From Scytonema sp. RU_4_4 (GTDB lineage: Bacteria > Cyanobacteriota > Cyanobacteriia > Cyanobacteriales > Nostocaceae), in NCBI GenBank assembly GCA_012031965.1, contig JAAUSC010000029.1:1-47334 (forward strand): a DNA stretch of 47,334 nucleotides. Direction: 5' to 3'. Made by a program: the position numbers and the translations under genes. A model generated the notes under the pieces. The model was not told the origin of the DNA. It made no database searches and saw only the letters and a list, made by a program, of their open reading frames with translations. Of this stretch, positions 43,951-47,334 are shown in pieces (the stretch's first letter is position 1; every line of letters starts with the position of its first letter).

Positions 43951-44280
43951 TTTATCTTCCTTCTTTCTCTCTTGTAACTTCTGCACTTCCTCTTGCACAA
44001 CTCGGTAACGATTTTCCAGAGTATTTTCTTGGCTTTGCGGCTTTGTCTTCGCGACTTTACTAATTTCTCGTTCTTCAATAAGTATGGCATCTCTCACAAA
44101 TTCATGATTAATGTACCACTGGCGAAGAACTTCTACAATTGTTTGTGAGGTAAGATTTTCTTCTATCGCAGTAAGGTTTTTTTGTAATGTGGGTAAATCA
44201 GCGATCGCCACGTCAGAAAACACATAATCTTGTTCTCTCACGACTTGGGTAAAGGCTTCGATGATGTTATCTGCTTCCAT
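43948..44280 (-). CDS. small helical protein of the CHAT operon
   Basis: The 110 residues start at ATG 44280. The protein is all helix by pattern: MEADNIIEAFTQVVREQDYV, LPTLQKNLTAIEENL, QTIVEVLRQWYINHEFVRDA, then a charged coiled coil to the C-terminus (YRVVQEEVQKLQERKKE). No signal, membrane or metal site. Its position between the CHAT protease and the membrane-helix protein, and its size, fit the CATRA-associated small protein described for such systems, as I recall the naming. It could be an adaptor, an inhibitor or the substrate of the protease. There are 139 bases between the CHAT stop and this start, largely a MITE. Confidence 0.6.
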   Translation of the reverse strand: MEADNIIEAFTQVVREQDYVFSDVAIADLPTLQKNLTAIEENLTSQTIVEVLRQWYINHEFVRDAILIEEREISKVAKTKPQSQENTLENRYRVVQEEVQKLQERKKEDK

Positions 44281-44338
44281 AATTTATACCTGTTTGAGAT
44301 TTTGAATTTGAGATTATCTTCTCTGCGCAAGCTTAAGG

Positions 44339-44421
44339 AACCTCACCCTGCCCTGCGGGCATCCCTCTCCTTAGCGAAGGAGAGGGAAAGATTTAGCGCA
44401 GCTAAAAGCGAGGGTGAGGTT
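44339..44421. mobile_element. 83-bp MITE-like repeat overlapping the CHAT stop codon
   Basis: AACCTCACCCT and AGGGTGAGGTT are perfect inverted ends around hairpin CCCTCTCCTT/AAGGAGAGGG. A near-identical copy ends the window (47249-47332) and a shorter relative lies inside the CHAT gene (45219-45278). Its right end supplies two bases of the TAA stop of the CHAT gene (44420-44422). Confidence 0.8.
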
Positions 44422-46942
44422 ATTCTCCAACTGCACAAAAAGCAGCCCAAAAAGCCGGCTGTTTAAATGGTCGCTCTTCTGGTTTATAGTTTTCTAATCT
44501 CTCTTTTACTTTCTGTTTTTGCTGAGCGTTCATATCTGTTTTACCATCAAGCCATTGCAGTAACTCGCGTTGAGTGACTCGACGAAACCACTGCTGGGCA
44601 GAGTTAAGAGCAAATGGCACATTTTGAGTTACAGTTTGCAGGTTTTCATAAAATTTAATCATTAACAAAGCAGTGGAAAAGTCATCCACAGCCCATAAAG
44701 CACTGACGATACTAGCAGCACCGGCGCAGATAAACCCACTGGGTAAACCAATATATTCATCGCTGATATTCAAACCGTCAACTAAGCCAGTTTCGCAAGC
44801 GGAAAGAGTGACAAGACGACAGTTTGGTAAACTTAATTGGAAGATATCTTTTAGAGTGAGACAATTTTCTAAGTCAATTTCTGTATCACGAGAGATTCGC
44901 AAATAGCGGGAGGTTTCTGCATCTTCTCGTCTCCGAGAAATTTCAGAAGCGGCTAACTGTAAAGCTGATTTTTCTGGTGAGTCAAAATTGAAGTAGCCGT
45001 GACAAGAAAAATGCAGCCAGTTTGCATTGCGGAAATTTTCGGCGGTTGGTGGTTCTGCTAAAGCAGCTGCTGTTGCTTCATTCTTTTTCAGGATGTGGCG
45101 TGGGTGAAATGCAGCAGCAATTGTCTCGACTTCGATATCGGTGAAGTCTAAATCCTTTGTGGGGTTTTGAATGGCGAATAGGTGACGAAATGGTGAGTCA
45201 TACCCAGTTGTATTCAAAACCTCACCCCCGCCCCTCTCCTTACTAAGGAGAGGGGTGCCCGTCAGGGCGGGGTGAGGTAATTTAGTATGAGATGATGTCT
45301 TGGCTTTGTTTTGAGTCACGCGCCAAAGTTGACAACTCGGTGCATAACTGACGCCATTGGGGAATTTGTCTATGAGATATTCCTCTGATGATAACGGTAA
45401 AGCATGGAGAGGGAGTAGGTGCAGGTAAAGATTGGGAATTAAAATAACTTTCTTGCATTGAGGTGAGACAAGAGAAAGAATTTCTTGTATATGTAAAATC
45501 TCAGCGAGTTTGCTCAGTTGATCATTGAGGGAAAATCGCCAGTGCTTTTTGTCGCCATAGTAAAGCTGGAGATATTCAACTATCCAATCCCACAACTTTT
45601 CTAAGTCTTGAGGTTCGGACTGCCAAATTTCTGGTTGTTCCTTGTGGCGGGTGATGATGAAAGCGCGAAAACAATTGCCAAAGATATAGAACTGAATAAT
45701 GGCAGTTTCCCTGTCTAACAGGTTGTAAATTTCGTCATAGCGGATGGGATTCAAGCCGATAATTCTTGTGATCAGTTGTTCTCCCTTTTGACGCAACTGA
45801 TTCAACTGGTGGCGATTGACAATATCATGGGGATTAGATTTTTCTGCTTGTTCTATACGGTGCTTTTCTTTTTCGATGTCTTGCTGTAGCTGTTGGAGTT
45901 GATTTTTGAATTCTTCAGGTATGGCGAGTTTGGAGTACAACTCAGGGCTAAACAACAGTTCCACCAAGTTACGGGTTTTGCTACGCTCAATATATTCAAT
46001 TGCTTCGGTAGATTTTTTCAACTCCAGACAAACTTCTACCATGCAGCGATAAAGTGCATTCCATTCTTCTGCTTGCTTGCGTTTGCTTTCCTCACCAGAA
46101 ACAATTTCCCCTCGCAACAACTCCGCTGTTTCAATAGCAGATTTAAAAGTTGTGTAAGCATCAGTGAACCGTTGTGCATCTTGGTAAGTAATACCCAGGT
46201 TGAATAATGTGTCAGCATGATTTTGCGGGAAGGCGTCGCGGGTTAATACAGACAAAGCAGCAGAGAAAGATGCGATCGCCATTTCTAAATTCTGTGCTTT
46301 CTCCCCCAATATTCTGTCAGAGTAAGCATTCCCCAGATTATTTTGCGTACTCGCCCAATCTTGGGGGAAGGCGTCGCGGGTGAATACGGTTAACACGACT
46401 TCATAACCAGCAATCGCAATTTCCATGTTGCTGGCTTTGTCACCCAAGGGGAATTGCTGAATGAGATTACTAAACTCAACAATCACTGCGGCGAAGAATT
46501 GTGCGACATCTGTCTCAACTTCCGCCAGCTTATTTGTCGCCCAAAGCCGCAAGAGTTCTGCTAAATTCAGATTGAGATATTGTGTGTTGTTTGCCAGCAA
46601 CGGGTAAACTACCTGCGCGTCACCATTGCTTTCTGCTGTTGCTTGCAGTACCTTCCCCAAGAATTGCAGATGCGCTTGTAACTCCTCTTCTGAAATGTTC
46701 CCAGCAGTTGGTGACGGTAAATTCAACGCTTCCCTCAACCGATTTGCCAGATTTCTCAACAAATTTGCAGTATTTTCATTCCCCTGCTGTACTTTCATCT
46801 CCGCCACAGCTTCCAGCATGAGCAAGAATTCAGCATCAAGTAAATCAAGGTTCGCCTGTAAAATCTCTGGTTCTTCTCCACTCGGACAATTCAGCAGTCT
46901 TTCAATCAAGTCGAGATAAGCTTGCTGGCGCTGTTCGTTCAT
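44420..46942 (-). CDS. CHAT-domain protease with TPR repeats
   Basis: The 840-residue protein has a helical N-terminus (1-150), TPR repeats (about 150-330, with DAFPQDWASTQNNLGNAYSD and a second DAFPQNHADTLFNLGITY), a coiled coil (340-390) and a C-terminal CHAT domain. CHAT is a caspase-like Cys protease; the dyad is His648 in LHFSCHGYF and Cys716 in VTLSACETG, both present. TPR-CHAT proteins act as proteases in bacterial conflict and cell-death systems, sometimes cutting a neighbouring effector. Residues about 555-575 (HPALTGTPLLSKERGGGE) come from a repeat inserted in frame. The gene leads an operon with the small helical protein and the membrane-helix protein. The ribosome site before ATG is weak. 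Confidence 0.9.
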   Translation of the reverse strand: MNEQRQQAYLDLIERLLNCPSGEEPEILQANLDLLDAEFLLMLEAVAEMKVQQGNENTANLLRNLANRLREALNLPSPTAGNISEEELQAHLQFLGKVLQATAESNGDAQVVYPLLANNTQYLNLNLAELLRLWATNKLAEVETDVAQFFAAVIVEFSNLIQQFPLGDKASNMEIAIAGYEVVLTVFTRDAFPQDWASTQNNLGNAYSDRILGEKAQNLEMAIASFSAALSVLTRDAFPQNHADTLFNLGITYQDAQRFTDAYTTFKSAIETAELLRGEIVSGEESKRKQAEEWNALYRCMVEVCLELKKSTEAIEYIERSKTRNLVELLFSPELYSKLAIPEEFKNQLQQLQQDIEKEKHRIEQAEKSNPHDIVNRHQLNQLRQKGEQLITRIIGLNPIRYDEIYNLLDRETAIIQFYIFGNCFRAFIITRHKEQPEIWQSEPQDLEKLWDWIVEYLQLYYGDKKHWRFSLNDQLSKLAEILHIQEILSLVSPQCKKVILIPNLYLHLLPLHALPLSSEEYLIDKFPNGVSYAPSCQLWRVTQNKAKTSSHTKLPHPALTGTPLLSKERGGGEVLNTTGYDSPFRHLFAIQNPTKDLDFTDIEVETIAAAFHPRHILKKNEATAAALAEPPTAENFRNANWLHFSCHGYFNFDSPEKSALQLAASEISRRREDAETSRYLRISRDTEIDLENCLTLKDIFQLSLPNCRLVTLSACETGLVDGLNISDEYIGLPSGFICAGAASIVSALWAVDDFSTALLMIKFYENLQTVTQNVPFALNSAQQWFRRVTQRELLQWLDGKTDMNAQQKQKVKERLENYKPEERPFKQPAFWAAFCAVGE
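45219..45278. repeat. 60-bp palindromic repeat inserted in frame in the CHAT gene
   Basis: ACCTCACC and GGTGAGGT are the ends; CCCCTCTCCTTACTAAGGAG and AGGGG form an inner hairpin. Sixty bases are exactly 20 codons. It is a shorter relative of the MITE at 44339-44421 and sits in a loop before the CHAT core. Confidence 0.8.
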
Positions 46943-47248
46943 GGGTAGGCGCGGGTGTTTTATATCTATATATATATATAAGATGCTTCAATCGCCTTAC
47001 CCGCGATTACGGAAATATAGGGAGATTGCTGAGTATAGCGCTTCTGACTTCGTTATCGTACAGTCTTAACAGTTATCAGTCATCAGTTATCAGTTACCAG
47101 TTAATCCCCATGAATGAATGAGCGGGGATTTTAAGGCGGAATAACTTTTCTTTTATTCCACAAATCAATTTGCTTGCTCGCACCATCTTATGAACAGTGA
47201 AAAGTGCTCCCGTTATCTGATAACTGTTCACTGTTCACTGATTCAGGT
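46943..47248. other. upstream region of the CHAT operon with repeats
   Basis: The region holds an alternating AT tract (46961-46980), which may be part of the CHAT promoter, five heptamer units related to CAGTTAT (47070-47104), and a hairpin AATCCCC/GGGGATT followed by TTT (47103-47133), a possible terminator or repeat. A further run of TGTTCACTGTTCACTG is at 47226-47240. No coding sequence is seen. Confidence 0.6.
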
Positions 47249-47332
47249 TACCTCACCCTGCCCTATCGGGCATCCCTCTCCTTAATAAGGAGAGGGAAAG
47301 ATTTAGCGCAGCTAAAAGCGAGGGTGAGGTTA
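47249..47332. mobile_element. MITE-like repeat, second full copy
   Basis: It begins TACCTCACCCT and ends AGGGTGAGGTTA, with the same inner hairpin and the same ATTTAGCGCAGCTAAAAGCG block as 44339-44421; the two differ mainly around the loop. It flanks the CHAT operon on its upstream side. Confidence 0.8.
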
Positions 47333-47334
47333 AA

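Noticed and set aside
43523-44008. Open frame of 161 residues with repeats such as ARNQKHEK
   Set aside because: It is translation of tandem repeat DNA, contains no family motif and runs against the operon.

Overview
The window is chromosomal DNA from a cyanobacterium, most likely a filamentous, heterocyst-forming type (Nostocales). The evidence is frequent HIP1 palindromes (GCGATCGC), heptanucleotide tandem repeats (CAGTTAT)n, two CYP110-like cytochromes P450, a poly-HAMP hybrid kinase, DUF433/DUF5615 toxin-antitoxin pairs, CHAT-TPR proteins and many short interspersed palindromic repeats. I cannot name the genus.

Layout. 1-5.6 kb: a 5'-truncated PhyH-like dioxygenase, a P450, a frameshifted alpha-glucan phosphorylase, a TnpB remnant and a small ribbon-helix-helix (RHH) protein. 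5.7-10 kb: a co-directional cluster of ABC exporter, metallophosphoesterase and exported methyltransferase. 10-16 kb: mnmE, a small unknown protein with a broken paralogue, a CAP-domain protein, a CBS-domain protein and frameshifted pyrB. 16-19 kb: an ArsR-type regulator apparently fused to a Clp N-terminal domain (frameshifted), a DUF697-like GTPase, and a HigBA pair whose toxin carries an amber codon. 19-25 kb: a second P450, a decayed ParA with an intact coiled-coil partner gene, an alpha/beta hydrolase, hsp20 with a candidate RNA thermometer, and transaldolase. 25-27.2 kb: a DUF433/DUF5615 pair whose toxin gene is split by a TnpB element that also carries a divergent RHH gene. 27-33 kb: a peptidoglycan-binding protein, an active/inactive pair of M16 peptidases, a structured RNA (candidate 6S RNA) and purK. 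33-35 kb: a repeat-rich stretch, a small membrane protein and a second DUF433/DUF5615 pair with a broken toxin. 34.8-40.7 kb: a 1954-residue soluble hybrid kinase with nine 92-residue HAMP repeats. 41-42 kb: VapBC. 42-47 kb: a three-gene operon of CHAT protease-TPR protein, small helical protein and a protein with two C-terminal membrane helices. This looks like a CHAT-centred conflict (programmed-death type) module and is the most system-like locus in the window.

Themes. (1) Toxins of three toxin-antitoxin pairs are broken while their antitoxins are intact; only VapBC looks complete. (2) Short palindromic repeats have entered coding sequences in frame in purK, a DUF5615 gene, the hybrid kinase and the CHAT gene, and also sit at intergenic sites. 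(3) Several genes that should be needed (pyrB, glgP, the ArsR gene) carry one-base deletions. Either the assembly has indel errors or these loci are decaying, and raw reads should settle this before anything is built on it.

No tRNA, rRNA or CRISPR array was seen. Start codons and family names come from reading the sequence and from memory of families; no search was run.
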